A stretch of 64,000 nt of DNA from Pseudomonas sp. Fl4BN1 (GCF_009908285.1 NZ_JAAARM010000029.1:19942-83941), one strand, 5' to 3'; counted from the first letter of the stretch, positions 34,038 through 42,606 are shown. Notes: a model not told the origin generated them from the sequence alone. Program-made: numbers and translations.

Positions 34038-35066
34038 ATGCCGGCCGTGGAACCGCTCAGAAAGCGTACCTGGCTGCTGGGTCTGTTGTGCCTGCTGGTG
34101 GCGCTTGGCCTGGCACTGGGGGGGTGGTTGATCACCTCGCCAGCGCCCTTCGTATCGCCTGCCGAGTCGCTTCCCGAGCACATTTCGCTGATTGCCCTTG
34201 GCGATCAGGGCAGTGGTGCCTTGCAGCAATGGCGGGTAGCCCAGGCCATGGAACGAGTCGCTGCCCGAGATCGGCGCCTGGATCTGGTGGTGCTGTTGGG
34301 CGACAACTTCTATGGGCCGCCTTTGAGCGATACCAGCGACATGAGCTGGCAGCTCAAGTTCGAGCGAGTCTACTGGGGGCACTGGCTCAATCGCGTACCC
34401 TTCTACGCGGTGCTGGGCAACCACGATTACCCGGAGTCGCAGCAGGTCGAACTCGACTACAGCCAGCAGCACAAAGGTTCGGGGCGCTGGCAAATGCCGG
34501 CCCGCTACTATGTGAAGGATTTTGGCCAGGCCCAGGGCCGTCCCTTGCTGCGGGTGGTGTTCCTCGATACTGCTGCGCCTCGGCAGGCGATGACGCAGCA
34601 GGTGGCGTTTCTTGAGCAGGCGTTTAGCCTGGATGGCCCGCAACCGATCTGGCGAGTGGTGGCGGCCCATCATCCGCTGCGTAATGCCGGCAAGCATGGC
34701 AATGATGAGGAACTGCTGCGGGATCTGTTACCGGCGTTGCAGCGCAACAAGGTCGATCTCTATCTGTCTGGGCATGAGCACAATCAGCAATTGTTGTTGC
34801 AAACCGGAGAACCGGCCTGGGTGATTTCCGGTGCTGGCGGGCAGAAACTCTACGAGATGCCCCACATCATGACCGATAGCCAGTTCAGCGATTCACGGGC
34901 GGGTTTCAGCAAGCTGGATTTCACCCAGGACCAGTTGCGCCTGGTCTTCTACGACGAACGCGGTACGCCGGAGCAGCGTTACCACTGGCTGCGTCAGTGC
35001 CGGTGGCTGGCCAAGGGCTGCCTGTTGCCGGAGGCCGAGGTCAGGCAAGGGGCAGTGGCGCAGTGA
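34038..35066 (+). CDS. Membrane-anchored metallophosphatase (purple acid phosphatase-like)
   Basis: Protein of 342 aa with one N-terminal membrane segment (about residues 10-32) and a calcineurin-like phosphoesterase domain facing the periplasm. All family blocks are present in order: GDQG, GDNFYGPP, GNHDYPES, AAHHPLRN and SGHEHNQQ. The arrangement matches purple acid phosphatase/tartrate-resistant phosphatase-type enzymes. The ATG at 34038 was preferred to a TTG at 34005 because AAGG precedes it and homologues begin with a short basic stretch before the anchor. Its 3' end overlaps the convergent HxlR gene by 26 bp. Confidence 0.82.
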   Translation: MPAVEPLRKRTWLLGLLCLLVALGLALGGWLITSPAPFVSPAESLPEHISLIALGDQGSGALQQWRVAQAMERVAARDRRLDLVVLLGDNFYGPPLSDTSDMSWQLKFERVYWGHWLNRVPFYAVLGNHDYPESQQVELDYSQQHKGSGRWQMPARYYVKDFGQAQGRPLLRVVFLDTAAPRQAMTQQVAFLEQAFSLDGPQPIWRVVAAHHPLRNAGKHGNDEELLRDLLPALQRNKVDLYLSGHEHNQQLLLQTGEPAWVISGAGGQKLYEMPHIMTDSQFSDSRAGFSKLDFTQDQLRLVFYDERGTPEQRYHWLRQCRWLAKGCLLPEAEVRQGAVAQ

Positions 35067-35415
35067 CTGACGGCGGGTGTGGCTGTTGCCGGCTGATGCG
35101 TCCGCGGCCCCAGGCCGACAGCGCTTCGATGACCGGCTGTAGGGAATGCCCTTCTGCACTCAGGCGGTACTCAACCCGTGGCGGTACTTCGGCGTACACC
35201 GTGCGTGATACCAGGCCCGCGGCCTCCAGGTCACGCAGCTGCTTGGTCAGCAGGCGCTGCGAAATCCCAGGCAGGCGGCGTTGCAGCTCGTTGAAACGCA
35301 GGAAGTCGTTGGCCAGTAGTTGATGCAGGATCACACCTTTCCAACGCCCGTCGATGAGGTCCAGGGTGACTTCCACCGGACACCCGGGAATGTCCTGATA
35401 GTGCTTGTTTTTCAT
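35041..35415 (-). CDS. HxlR-family transcriptional regulator
   Basis: Winged-HTH protein of 124 aa. The HxlR signature is clear: CPVEVTLDLIDGRWKGVILH, then FNELQRRLPGISQRLLTKQL and PRVEYRLSAEGHSLQPVIEA. The cysteine in GCPVE at the N-terminus is the redox- or electrophile-sensing residue in many relatives. It is divergent from the zinc-type oxidoreductase gene across a 106-bp region rich in inverted repeats, the common HxlR/target arrangement. Confidence 0.9.
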   Translation of the reverse strand: MKNKHYQDIPGCPVEVTLDLIDGRWKGVILHQLLANDFLRFNELQRRLPGISQRLLTKQLRDLEAAGLVSRTVYAEVPPRVEYRLSAEGHSLQPVIEALSAWGRGRISRQQPHPPSVTAPLPLA

Positions 35416-35427
35416 TGCCTGACGGCC

Positions 35428-35472
35428 CTTTTGCGTAGCAGGTACGCAAAAGTACCCTACTTGTGCGAGTAC
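35428..35472. promoter_or_regulatory. Probable HxlR operator cluster
   Basis: Between the divergent hxlR and oxidoreductase genes lies a perfect 10-bp inverted repeat, CTTTTGCGTA and TACGCAAAAG (5-nt spacer, 35428-35452). The right arm continues as GTACGCAAAAGTA and is mirrored again by TACTTGTGCGAGTAC (35458-35472). Three related half-sites in 45 bp suit a dimeric HxlR repressor. A match to a defined site is not claimed. Confidence 0.55.
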
Positions 35473-35521
35473 GGCGTGAGGGATTTAAGTAGGCGCTTTG
35501 AGTCGTCAAGGAAGCTCTGCA

Positions 35522-36568
35522 ATGAAGGCCATCGCCTACCTCCCGGGTTCGGACCTGTCCCATCCCCAAGCCTTTTATGAAGTGCATCAGGCCGAGCCGA
35601 TACTCGCCCCCCATGACCTGCTGGTGGCTGTGCACGCGGTGTCGGTCAATCCCTTGGATACCAAGGTTCGCGCGGGCAAGGTGCAGGTGCCGGACGATGT
35701 GCGCATCCTCGGCTGGGATGCCTGTGGCGTGGTCCAGGCGGTGGGCTGCGGGGTGACGCTGTTCAGCCCCGGGGATGCAGTGTTCTATGCCGGCACCTTT
35801 ACCCAGGATGGGGCTAACGCCGAACTGCATCGGGTCGATGAGCGACTGGTGGGGCACAAGCCCGCAAGCTTGTCCTTTGCCCAGGCGGCGGCCATGCCGC
35901 TGACCTCGCTGACCGCCTGGCAATTGTTGTTCGAGCGTCTGCGAAGGGTGCCCGGTGATTGCTCTGCGCAAGGCACGCTGTTGATTGTCGGCGGCGCTGG
36001 AGGAGTGGGTTCGGTGCTGATTCAGCTGGCCCGCAAGTTGACCGGGATGACGGTGATCGCCACGGCTTCACGGCCGGACAGTCGCCAGTGGTGCCTGGAA
36101 CTGGGAGCGCAGCATGTACTGGATCATTCGCGCTCGCTGGTGCAGCAGTTGGCCCGCCTGGGGCTGCCTGCAGTGACCCATATTGCCGCGCTGACTCACA
36201 CCGAGCAGCACTTTGCCGAGTTGGCCGAGATCATTGCGCCCCATGGGCACATCGCGCTCATCGACGATCACGACTTCTTTGATGCGGTGCCGCTCAAGAG
36301 CAAGAGCGTGTCCCTGCACTGGGAAATGGTCTTCACCCGGGCGCTGTTCCAGACCTCGGACATGATCGAGCAGCATCATATTCTCCAGCGCCTGGCACAG
36401 TTGCTGGACCAGGGAGTCATCCGCTGCACCTTGAGCGAGGTATTCAGCCCCTTCACCGTGGACAACCTGCGCCGGGCCCACCAGCGAGTGGAGCAGGGCG
36501 GCCTGCTGGGCAAGGTGGTGGTGGCCCGTGATTCGCAGGATGGCGTCCGCCACACCTCCATTGAATAG
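35522..36568 (+). CDS. Zinc-type alcohol dehydrogenase-like / quinone oxidoreductase family protein
   Basis: MDR-superfamily NADPH-dependent reductase of 348 aa. The N-terminal GroES-like domain has VAVHAVSVNPLDTKVRAG and GWDACGVVQAVGCGVTLFSP. The nucleotide domain has LLIVGGAGGVGSVLIQLARK. The zinc ligands of true alcohol dehydrogenases are absent, matching the QOR/ZADH group that reduces quinones or enones. The ATG at 35522 follows GGAAGCTCTGCA. HxlR partners commonly induce such reductases in response to electrophiles. Confidence 0.87.
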   Translation: MKAIAYLPGSDLSHPQAFYEVHQAEPILAPHDLLVAVHAVSVNPLDTKVRAGKVQVPDDVRILGWDACGVVQAVGCGVTLFSPGDAVFYAGTFTQDGANAELHRVDERLVGHKPASLSFAQAAAMPLTSLTAWQLLFERLRRVPGDCSAQGTLLIVGGAGGVGSVLIQLARKLTGMTVIATASRPDSRQWCLELGAQHVLDHSRSLVQQLARLGLPAVTHIAALTHTEQHFAELAEIIAPHGHIALIDDHDFFDAVPLKSKSVSLHWEMVFTRALFQTSDMIEQHHILQRLAQLLDQGVIRCTLSEVFSPFTVDNLRRAHQRVEQGGLLGKVVVARDSQDGVRHTSIE

Positions 36569-36646
36569 ATGCTGGCTTGCCAGCGAATGCGGCACTCAGG
36601 CCTGCGTGGAATCTGCGGGTCTTTTCGCTGGCAAGCGGGCGCCTAC
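36569..36646. repeat. Divergent REP pair overlapping a stop codon
   Basis: A degenerate REP pair (GCTGGCTTGCCAGCGAATG and TTTTCGCTGGCAAGCGGGCG, ending CCTAC) fills the gap between the oxidoreductase and membrane-protein genes. Its terminal CTA supplies the TAG stop of the minus-strand gene ending at 36643. A half REP (CAAGCCGGCTCCTAC) also sits at about 37253-37265, between the two membrane-protein paralogues. Confidence 0.75.
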
Positions 36647-37188
36647 TGCGACGGCGGTAGCGGGACTTGCGTTGAGTTTTCAGGCTCCTGCGCCTGCGGT
36701 TTGCGCAGGTGACGTCCACTGCGCCACCAGAATACTGCGCCCATGAAGGCCCCCGAAAAGGCGAACAGCGGCGCTATCGGCAAGTACCTGGCCAGGGTGT
36801 CGGGAGTCGGTTCTTCATCGGGTGGATCGGTGTAGAAACTGGAAGGGAACAGGCTCTCCACCACGGGAATGGTCGGCATGGCGCCCAATACACCGCAGAA
36901 AAGATAGATCAGCACATGGCGCCAGGCGAAACGCTGGGCCAGCCAGAAGAACAGGACGCAGGGCAGGAGGGCGAGAATGCCGATCACCATGCCACTGAAC
37001 ACCAGGGTCAGCAGGCCCATGAACAGCACCTGGAGGATCACGGCCCAGTGCAAGGGGCCGGCACCGGCCAGCATCATCAGCATGATCAGCACGGCCAGGA
37101 ATGTGGCCAGGGCCGTCACGCCGATGAAGTAGGCGGCGAACCAGTCTTCAGGTTGTACGGTGCGAAGGGTTGGAGGGGCTGGGGGCAT
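36643..37188 (-). CDS. Membrane protein, paralogue 1 of a tandem pair
   Basis: Protein of 181 aa with four predicted membrane segments. The order of conserved blocks is TLRTVQPEDWFAAYFIGVTA, LPCVLFFWLAQRFAWRHVLI, PIAPLFAFSGAFMGAVFWW and SGRHLRKP. The downstream-oriented neighbour at 37276-37746 shows the same blocks, so the two arose by duplication. The ATG at 37188 (MPPAPP) aligns with the paralogue start, although an upstream ATG at 37230 is in frame. Family and function are not recognised. Confidence 0.65.
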   Translation of the reverse strand: MPPAPPTLRTVQPEDWFAAYFIGVTALATFLAVLIMLMMLAGAGPLHWAVILQVLFMGLLTLVFSGMVIGILALLPCVLFFWLAQRFAWRHVLIYLFCGVLGAMPTIPVVESLFPSSFYTDPPDEEPTPDTLARYLPIAPLFAFSGAFMGAVFWWRSGRHLRKPQAQEPENSTQVPLPPSQ

Positions 37189-37275
37189 GGGGAAATCGCT
37201 TCGAAAGGTGGGTGGTCTGGTCAAGGTCATGGGGCGTTTCTTTGCCCGTTCAAGCCGGCTCCTACGCAGCGGCAG

Positions 37276-37746
37276 TCAGCGCAGGTGCCGCCCGCTGAGC
37301 CACCAGAACATCGCTCCCAGAAAGGCCCCGCAACCTCCGAACAAGGGCGCCAGCGGCGAATAGCGTCCAAGGATGTTGATGCCGTAAGGGAGGTTGAAAA
37401 AACCGGGGGACAGGCTCACCACCAAGGGAATGGCGGGCAGGGCCGCCAGGACTCCGCCCAACAGGTAGATCCACAGGTGGCGCCATGTGTAACGCTGGGC
37501 CAGCCAGAAGAACAGGAGGCAGGGCAGGGCGGCGACGGCGCCTATCACCACCACGCTCACCAGCAGCACCACCACGCTGAAAATCAGCGCATTGGGCAGG
37601 CTGCTCCACGGGTCCCGGCTGCCGAGCTGCACTAACAGGCTGACCAACAGCGTCAGGGCCACGGCCAGCGTCGCGACACTGATGAAATAGGTGGCGACCC
37701 AGTCAGAGGGCTGAACGGTACGAAGAGATCTGGACGGCTGGGGCAT
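37276..37746 (-). CDS. Membrane protein, paralogue 2 of a tandem pair
   Basis: Protein of 156 aa with four predicted membrane segments and the same signature as its neighbour: RTVQPSDWVATYFISVATLA, LPCLLFFWLAQRYTWRHLWI, SPLAPLFGGCGAFLGAMFWW and SGRHLR at the very end. Divergence between the copies is strong outside these blocks, so the duplication is old. No ribosome binding site of standard strength is visible before the ATG. Function not recognised. Confidence 0.65.
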   Translation of the reverse strand: MPQPSRSLRTVQPSDWVATYFISVATLAVALTLLVSLLVQLGSRDPWSSLPNALIFSVVVLLVSVVVIGAVAALPCLLFFWLAQRYTWRHLWIYLLGGVLAALPAIPLVVSLSPGFFNLPYGINILGRYSPLAPLFGGCGAFLGAMFWWLSGRHLR

Positions 37747-37944
37747 GCTGGCAATGGCTTCAAGCTGAGGATGACCGGACCCAGGCTATCGGCAGCGAGG
37801 CTTTTTGATTGTGGAGTTTGCGTGGTTTTTTCGCGGTGAATGTTCAGGGCGGATGACGCCGGGGCAGGAAATCCCTTATACAGACAGCGGCCCGCCGGCA
37901 GTCCACTGGCCCGGTTTGCCTCACCCACCCAGAAGGAGATGGAC

Positions 37945-38106
37945 ATGTTCAAGTTCCTGACTATGACCGAGTTGCCTCGTACCCCTGCGCATCGTGATGG
38001 AGGCTCCGTCAGCGGAGCGATCAATGCCTGGGAGCTGAAAAATCGGGCTCTCAATACGAAGGGGTTTGTCACATGTCCAAAGAATTACTCGGAGTTTCTG
38101 CTGTAG
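37945..38106 (+). CDS. Small ORF (53 aa) overlapping the next membrane-protein gene
   Basis: A short frame with a strong ribosome binding site (GAAGGAGATGGAC before ATG). It encodes a hydrophilic peptide beginning MFKFLTMTELPRTPAHRDGG and ending NYSEFLL. Its last 34 bases overlap the start of the 118-aa membrane-protein gene in another frame, an arrangement typical of translational coupling. No family is recognised. It could be a small protein or a leader for the downstream gene. Confidence 0.45.
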   Translation: MFKFLTMTELPRTPAHRDGGSVSGAINAWELKNRALNTKGFVTCPKNYSEFLL

Positions 38107-38429
38107 GGCTGATGGTGCTGGGCGAGTTCTGTGCCATCTACAGTGAAGTGGTGGTGGCGCGGCTGGCCCATTCCGGCAACACCTCGGGTGCCGAATTGGC
38201 GTTGCCGGTGCTGATCATGTGCCTGGGCGGTATCTGCCTGCTGGCGGCCTACTGGCTGGGGTATGTGGCGGTTGGCGATATCTGGATCATCACCGTGGTC
38301 TCGGTGACCTCGCTGCTGCTCCTGGAGCCGCTGGTGATCTGGGCGTTGTTCCAGCAGGCACCCGGTAGGGGCGCGTTGATCGGCTTCTGCCTGGGCGCGT
38401 TGGGAATGTTCTCCGCCGTGTTTCTGTAG
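38073..38429 (+). CDS. Small four-helix membrane protein (118 aa)
   Basis: Almost entirely hydrophobic protein with four predicted membrane segments: LLGVSAVGLMVLGEFCAIYS, LALPVLIMCLGGICLLAAYW, IWIITVVSVTSLLLLEPLVI and ALIGFCLGALGMFSAVFL. The size and helix number recall the small multidrug resistance/DMT half-transporters, but the Glu14 motif region is not convincingly present. E18 and E22 lie in the first helix. It overlaps the 53-aa frame upstream and is probably translated from the same mRNA. Convergent with an AraC gene. Confidence 0.65.
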   Translation: MSKELLGVSAVGLMVLGEFCAIYSEVVVARLAHSGNTSGAELALPVLIMCLGGICLLAAYWLGYVAVGDIWIITVVSVTSLLLLEPLVIWALFQQAPGRGALIGFCLGALGMFSAVFL

Positions 38430-38482
38430 CGCACAGGTTCGTAGATCCAGCTTGGCAGACTCGCTGCCGGGCTCGGGTCTTT

Positions 38483-39265
38483 TCAGACCCGGTCCTGGGC
38501 AAAATAACGGCTGGGTGTCTCGCCCAATACCTTGCGAAACACACTGCTGAACGCGCTCGGGCTGCTGTATCCCAGGTCGGTGGCGACCAGGGTGACAGGG
38601 TCGCCATGGCCCAGCCGCACCACTGCCGCCAGCAGGCAAGCCTGCTGGCGCCACTCGACGAAGCTGATACCGGTGTGCTGCCGGAACAGGCGGGTGAACG
38701 TGCGGCGACTCATCCCCGCGCGGCGGGCCATTTCATCAATCCCCAGCTCCAACGACGGTTGTTCCAGCAGTGCGCGGCAGGCTTTTTCAAGGCGCGGCTC
38801 GGATGGCAGCGGGGCGTTGAGAGGCAGTGGCGCCATCGCGGCAATTTCATGCAGCAGCAGGTTCATCACCTGACCCTGCACCCCGTCCTTGGCATACAGA
38901 GCCGGGATGTCCATGGCCCGCAGCAGCAATTGCCGTAGCAGTTCGGACACCTCCACCACCTGGCAATGCCCGGGCAAGCCGAGCCGGCGCACCGCTCGGG
39001 CGCGCACGTAGGTGTTGAGCATGGTCACCGGCGCGCTCATGTGCATGGCGTGGGACACGCCGGCCGGCACCCAGATGGCCCGTTGCGGCGGCACCACCCA
39101 GTTACCCTGGTCGGTAAAGACGCTGATTACCCCCGAGGCGGCGTAGGCGAACTGTCCGCGTCGATGCTGGTGCTCGGCGAAGTGCTGACCGTCGGCGTAG
39201 TCATTGGCGGTGACCACCGCATCCCGAGGGGTATTTTCGTAGGGGTCGATATCAATATGGCGCAT
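38483..39265 (-). CDS. AraC-family regulator with cupin N-terminal domain
   Basis: Regulator of 260 aa. The N-terminal cupin (residues 15-90) reads DGQHFAEHQHRRGQFAYAAS and GNWVVPPQRAIWVPAGVSHA. The C-terminal AraC HTH pair has IDEMARRAGMSRRTFTRLFR and ATDLGYSSPSAFSSVFRKVL. It belongs to the NimR/YeaM-like group, whose members usually repress a divergent exporter. Here the divergent gene is an EamA transporter, 115 bp away, which fits. Confidence 0.85.
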   Translation of the reverse strand: MRHIDIDPYENTPRDAVVTANDYADGQHFAEHQHRRGQFAYAASGVISVFTDQGNWVVPPQRAIWVPAGVSHAMHMSAPVTMLNTYVRARAVRRLGLPGHCQVVEVSELLRQLLLRAMDIPALYAKDGVQGQVMNLLLHEIAAMAPLPLNAPLPSEPRLEKACRALLEQPSLELGIDEMARRAGMSRRTFTRLFRQHTGISFVEWRQQACLLAAVVRLGHGDPVTLVATDLGYSSPSAFSSVFRKVLGETPSRYFAQDRV

Positions 39266-39380
39266 GGCCCGAATTTACTGATATCTGACCTAATACTGCA
39301 AGCGGGCCAGGATGCTCTGCGCTGATAGTTCGGCTCCGGCCCGGGATTTACCCATGGCCGCTTTTTGTGGACCGTGCGAC

Positions 39381-40262
39381 ATGCAGAAAAAACACCTGCT
39401 CCTGGCCCTGCTGGTGACCGCCTTGTGGGGCTTGAACTTTCCTATTACCAAGCTGGGGCTGGCCAGTGTCGACCCCTTGTTGCTCACGGCCTTGCGATTT
39501 TCCCTGGCAGCCTTGCCCTGGGTATTGTTGATACCACGTCCGCAGGTGGCGTTCAGCTGGCTGGCGGCCTACGGCCTGATTTTCGGGGTGGCCATGTGGG
39601 CGTTGATCAACCTTGGGATCGAACAGGGTGTCGCGCCGGGAACGGCTTCCCTGCTGGTGCAGTTCAGTGCCTTTTTTTCCCTGGGTTGGGGCGTGTTGCT
39701 GTTCGGTGAGCGCCTGCGCCTGCAACAGTTGTTGGCCATGGGCATTGCCGTGTGGGGGCTGTTGCGGATCATCGGCAACAGTCCCGGGCAGGCCACCAGC
39801 CTGGGCTACGCGTTGCTGCTGGTCAGCGCCTTCAGTTGGAGTGTGGGCAACGTCATCATCAAGCGTTGCGGGGTTCGGGAGGTGTTTGCCTTTGTGGTCT
39901 GGGCCAGCCTGTTTGCGCCGCTGCCACTGTTGGCACTGACCTGGATGAGCCATGGGGCGGCGCCGTTTCGGCAGTTGGCCGGGCAAGTGTCCGGCACCGC
40001 GATCCTGTCCCTGATGTTCCAGGTATTTGCGGCGACGCACTTCTGCTACTGGGGCTGGAATCTGTTGTTACGCGAGTATCCGGTCTCCCGGGTGGCACCG
40101 TTGTCGTTGCTGATTCCGCTGTTCGCTACGCTGGGTTCGGTGCTGATCGTGGGGCAGCGGGTAGAGGTCGATGAGGGAATTTCCATGGCATTGATTCTAC
40201 TGGCACTGGTGGTGGGGCAGATCAATTGGCGGTGGGCCTGGGGAAGGCGTGTCGAGGTCTGA
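39381..40262 (+). CDS. EamA/DMT-family transporter
   Basis: Drug/metabolite transporter of 293 aa with ten predicted membrane segments in two EamA repeats (LALLVTALWGLNFPITKLGL opens the first, ALLLVSAFSWSVGNVIIKRC the second). Such proteins export amino acids or related metabolites. The ATG at 39381 precedes the first helix by a few residues; the frame is open to 39312 without a good start. It is divergent from the cupin-AraC regulator, its probable controller. The cargo is unknown. Confidence 0.83.
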   Translation: MQKKHLLLALLVTALWGLNFPITKLGLASVDPLLLTALRFSLAALPWVLLIPRPQVAFSWLAAYGLIFGVAMWALINLGIEQGVAPGTASLLVQFSAFFSLGWGVLLFGERLRLQQLLAMGIAVWGLLRIIGNSPGQATSLGYALLLVSAFSWSVGNVIIKRCGVREVFAFVVWASLFAPLPLLALTWMSHGAAPFRQLAGQVSGTAILSLMFQVFAATHFCYWGWNLLLREYPVSRVAPLSLLIPLFATLGSVLIVGQRVEVDEGISMALILLALVVGQINWRWAWGRRVEV

Positions 40263-40408
40263 AAGCTTGGCTGCAGGCGCCATCTCCATGTGCAGCGCAG
40301 GTTGCTTCAGGTTTTCTCATGACTGTTCAGGAACTGTTCAGGAGTCGCCCCGGCAACATGCTCACCCTCAGGCCGGGTCTTGGCGCGGCACTTTCTGGTA
40401 GGGCGAAA

Positions 40409-42049
40409 ATGGTTCGAGAAAATCGTATCGGTGTGGAATCCTGGGGTGTTTTCCTGGTTGCGCTGTTGTTGTTCACCGGTGGCATCTGGGACCAGCAGCC
40501 CCAGGGATTCGACGGCCGTTGGGCGCTGTTCATGCAGGAGATGTTCCGCCACGGCGCCAGCCTGTTTCCCACGACCTATGGTCAGCCTTACCCGGATTAC
40601 CCGGGCACCGCGACGTTCTTCAGTTATCTGTTCGCCCAGGCCTTCGGTGCTCCCAATCACTTGGCCAATGTGTTGCCCACTTCTCTGGCCTCTGCCGGCG
40701 TGCTGGCGCTGCTGTATCGCTTGCTGGCACCCCTGGGGCGCACCTGGGCACTGCTTTCGGTGTTGCTCACGGCCCTGACCAGCCAGCTCTTGGACAAGTC
40801 CCGCTCGGTGTGCCTGGACCAGATGGTTTCCCTGCTGTGCCTGGGGGCCTTCTACCTGCTGCACCGCGGCGAACAACTGGGCTCCCGGCTGCGGCAACTG
40901 GCAGTGCTGCCGCTGTTGGTATTGGCCTTTGCCATTCGTGGACCGCTGGGGCTGGTGGAAGTCTGTGGCGTGGTTTGCATCTACTGGCTACTGGGGGACT
41001 GTCGTACACCGCAGGCGCGGCGGGTGCTGCTCATGCGTGTGCTTGGCTATGGCCTGAGTGGCTTGCTGTTGTTGGCGGCCTGCTGGTGGGCGCTGATGAA
41101 ACTGGCCTACATCAGTGGCGGCGAGGCCTTTGTCCAGCAGGTCTACAGCATGCAGGTGGGCGGTCGCCTGGATGAAAGCGGTGAGCCGTTCTTCTTCTAC
41201 TTCCAGTTGGCCTTGTACCGTTATTTCCCCGTAGTGCCCCTGGCCTTGGTGACGCTTTGGGCGCTGCGTGGCCAATGGTCCCGGCGTCATGTCGAGCCGC
41301 AGTTGCGCCTGGTACTGCGCCTGGGGGCCTGCGGTCTGATGATTCTGCTGGGGCTGTCGGTGCCGCACTTCAAACGTGCCTATTACATCCTGCCCATGGT
41401 GCCGATGTTCGCTGCAGTCGCCGCCTTTGGCTTGCTCAACGCCAAGGGTTGGCTGGGCAAGGTAGGCAGCGCCTACCTGTGGCTGGTCGGGCTGCTGCCG
41501 GGGCTGTGCATCGTGGTGCTGTTCGTCCTGCGTCACAGCTGGCAAAAGCATGGTTACTGGCCGCCGGTGTCGCTGGCGTGGCTGATTGCTGTGTTCGCGT
41601 TGTTGCAACTGTTGGCGCTGTATCACTGGCGCAAGAGTGTGGCGAATCTGGGCCGCAGGCTGGTGCTGCTGAGCGGGTTGGCCCTGGTGGCGCAGTGGGT
41701 GCTGTTGGTGGCGGTGGTGGACCCAGCCAAGGACTTGCAGTTCGACACCTTGGGTTTCGTTACCCAGGTGGAGCGCCTGCGGGCAGAGCAACACGGCCCG
41801 CTGGTGTTCTTCAACCTGGGCCAGGACACCTGGGCCGTACGCTACATGATGAACCTGGACTACGACGAGCAGCCGTTATTTGTCAGGGGCGACGATCCCG
41901 GGCAACTGGACGCGCTGCCTCACGGTTCCTGGGTGATTGTCGCACGCAAGGATCTGGGGCTGCTCCAGGGCACCTCGCTGGAGAGCCAGCAGCCGGTGTA
42001 CGAAGGGCGTTTGAATGACAATCCTTGTTGGGTTTTCCAGCTGCAATAA
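40409..42049 (+). CDS. ArnT-like (GT83/PMT) glycosyltransferase, membrane
   Basis: Polytopic membrane protein of 546 aa, close to the normal ArnT length. The N-terminal region shows GFDGRWALFMQEMFRHGASL, with the acidic residue in the first periplasmic loop, followed by PTTYGQPYPDYPGTATFFSY. About 11-12 membrane segments follow, then a soluble tail (VFFNLGQDTWAVRYMMNLDY). Several start codons are possible (40319, 40409). The latter has GTAGGGCG before it and starts just before the first helix. It is distantly related to the glycosyltransferase at 32384-33850 and is not beside other arn genes, so acceptor and donor are unknown. Confidence 0.78.
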   Translation: MVRENRIGVESWGVFLVALLLFTGGIWDQQPQGFDGRWALFMQEMFRHGASLFPTTYGQPYPDYPGTATFFSYLFAQAFGAPNHLANVLPTSLASAGVLALLYRLLAPLGRTWALLSVLLTALTSQLLDKSRSVCLDQMVSLLCLGAFYLLHRGEQLGSRLRQLAVLPLLVLAFAIRGPLGLVEVCGVVCIYWLLGDCRTPQARRVLLMRVLGYGLSGLLLLAACWWALMKLAYISGGEAFVQQVYSMQVGGRLDESGEPFFFYFQLALYRYFPVVPLALVTLWALRGQWSRRHVEPQLRLVLRLGACGLMILLGLSVPHFKRAYYILPMVPMFAAVAAFGLLNAKGWLGKVGSAYLWLVGLLPGLCIVVLFVLRHSWQKHGYWPPVSLAWLIAVFALLQLLALYHWRKSVANLGRRLVLLSGLALVAQWVLLVAVVDPAKDLQFDTLGFVTQVERLRAEQHGPLVFFNLGQDTWAVRYMMNLDYDEQPLFVRGDDPGQLDALPHGSWVIVARKDLGLLQGTSLESQQPVYEGRLNDNPCWVFQLQ

Positions 42050-42118
42050 ACCCTTGGCAGGTAGGCCGGCGAACCGTATTTTTGGCTTTTCCGTCAGGGC
42101 TTAAGCCAGGGAGCGGTC

Positions 42119-42574
42119 ATGCACTGTCAAGTTCGTCCGGCCGAAGAGGCCGATGCTGTTCGGGTGAGCCAGGTGATCCTGGCGGCCCTGTTCACCAGCA
42201 ATGCCAAGGACTATCCGCCGAGCGTGATCGAGCGAGTCAAAGGCAGTTTCACTCCTGATGCGATCCGGCTCCTGATGCAGCGTCGGCAGATGTTCGTGGC
42301 CCTGCTCGGTGGGCGGTTGCTGGGCACCGCCAGCCTCGATGGGCGCGCGGTACGCTCGGTGTTCGTTGATCCCCGGCATCATGGCTGTGGAATCGGCCGA
42401 CAGCTTATGGCAAGGGTTGAACAGGCCGCGCGCAGTGCCGGAGTAGCCCTGCTGGTGGTGCCCTCATCGGTCACTGCCGAAGGTTTTTATGCACGCCTGG
42501 GTTTTGTCCGGGTACGTGAACAGTATGAGGATGAAGAGCTGATCCTGATCATGGAACGAGTCCTGGCTCCCTGA
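42119..42574 (+). CDS. GNAT-family N-acetyltransferase
   Basis: Protein of 151 aa with the GNAT fold. The acetyl-CoA loop is in VFVDPRHHGCGIGRQLMARV (R/Q-x-x-G-x-G/A pattern as HHGCGIG). VVPSSVTAEGFYARLGFVRV gives the late motif. The ribosome binding site is AGGGAGCGGTC. The substrate is unknown. It is convergent with the RidA gene, 32 bp away, and not obviously part of either neighbouring unit. Confidence 0.85.
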   Translation: MHCQVRPAEEADAVRVSQVILAALFTSNAKDYPPSVIERVKGSFTPDAIRLLMQRRQMFVALLGGRLLGTASLDGRAVRSVFVDPRHHGCGIGRQLMARVEQAARSAGVALLVVPSSVTAEGFYARLGFVRVREQYEDEELILIMERVLAP

Positions 42575-42606
42575 GGGAGTCAGGACCCATTGCTCGGTTG
42601 AGTGAC

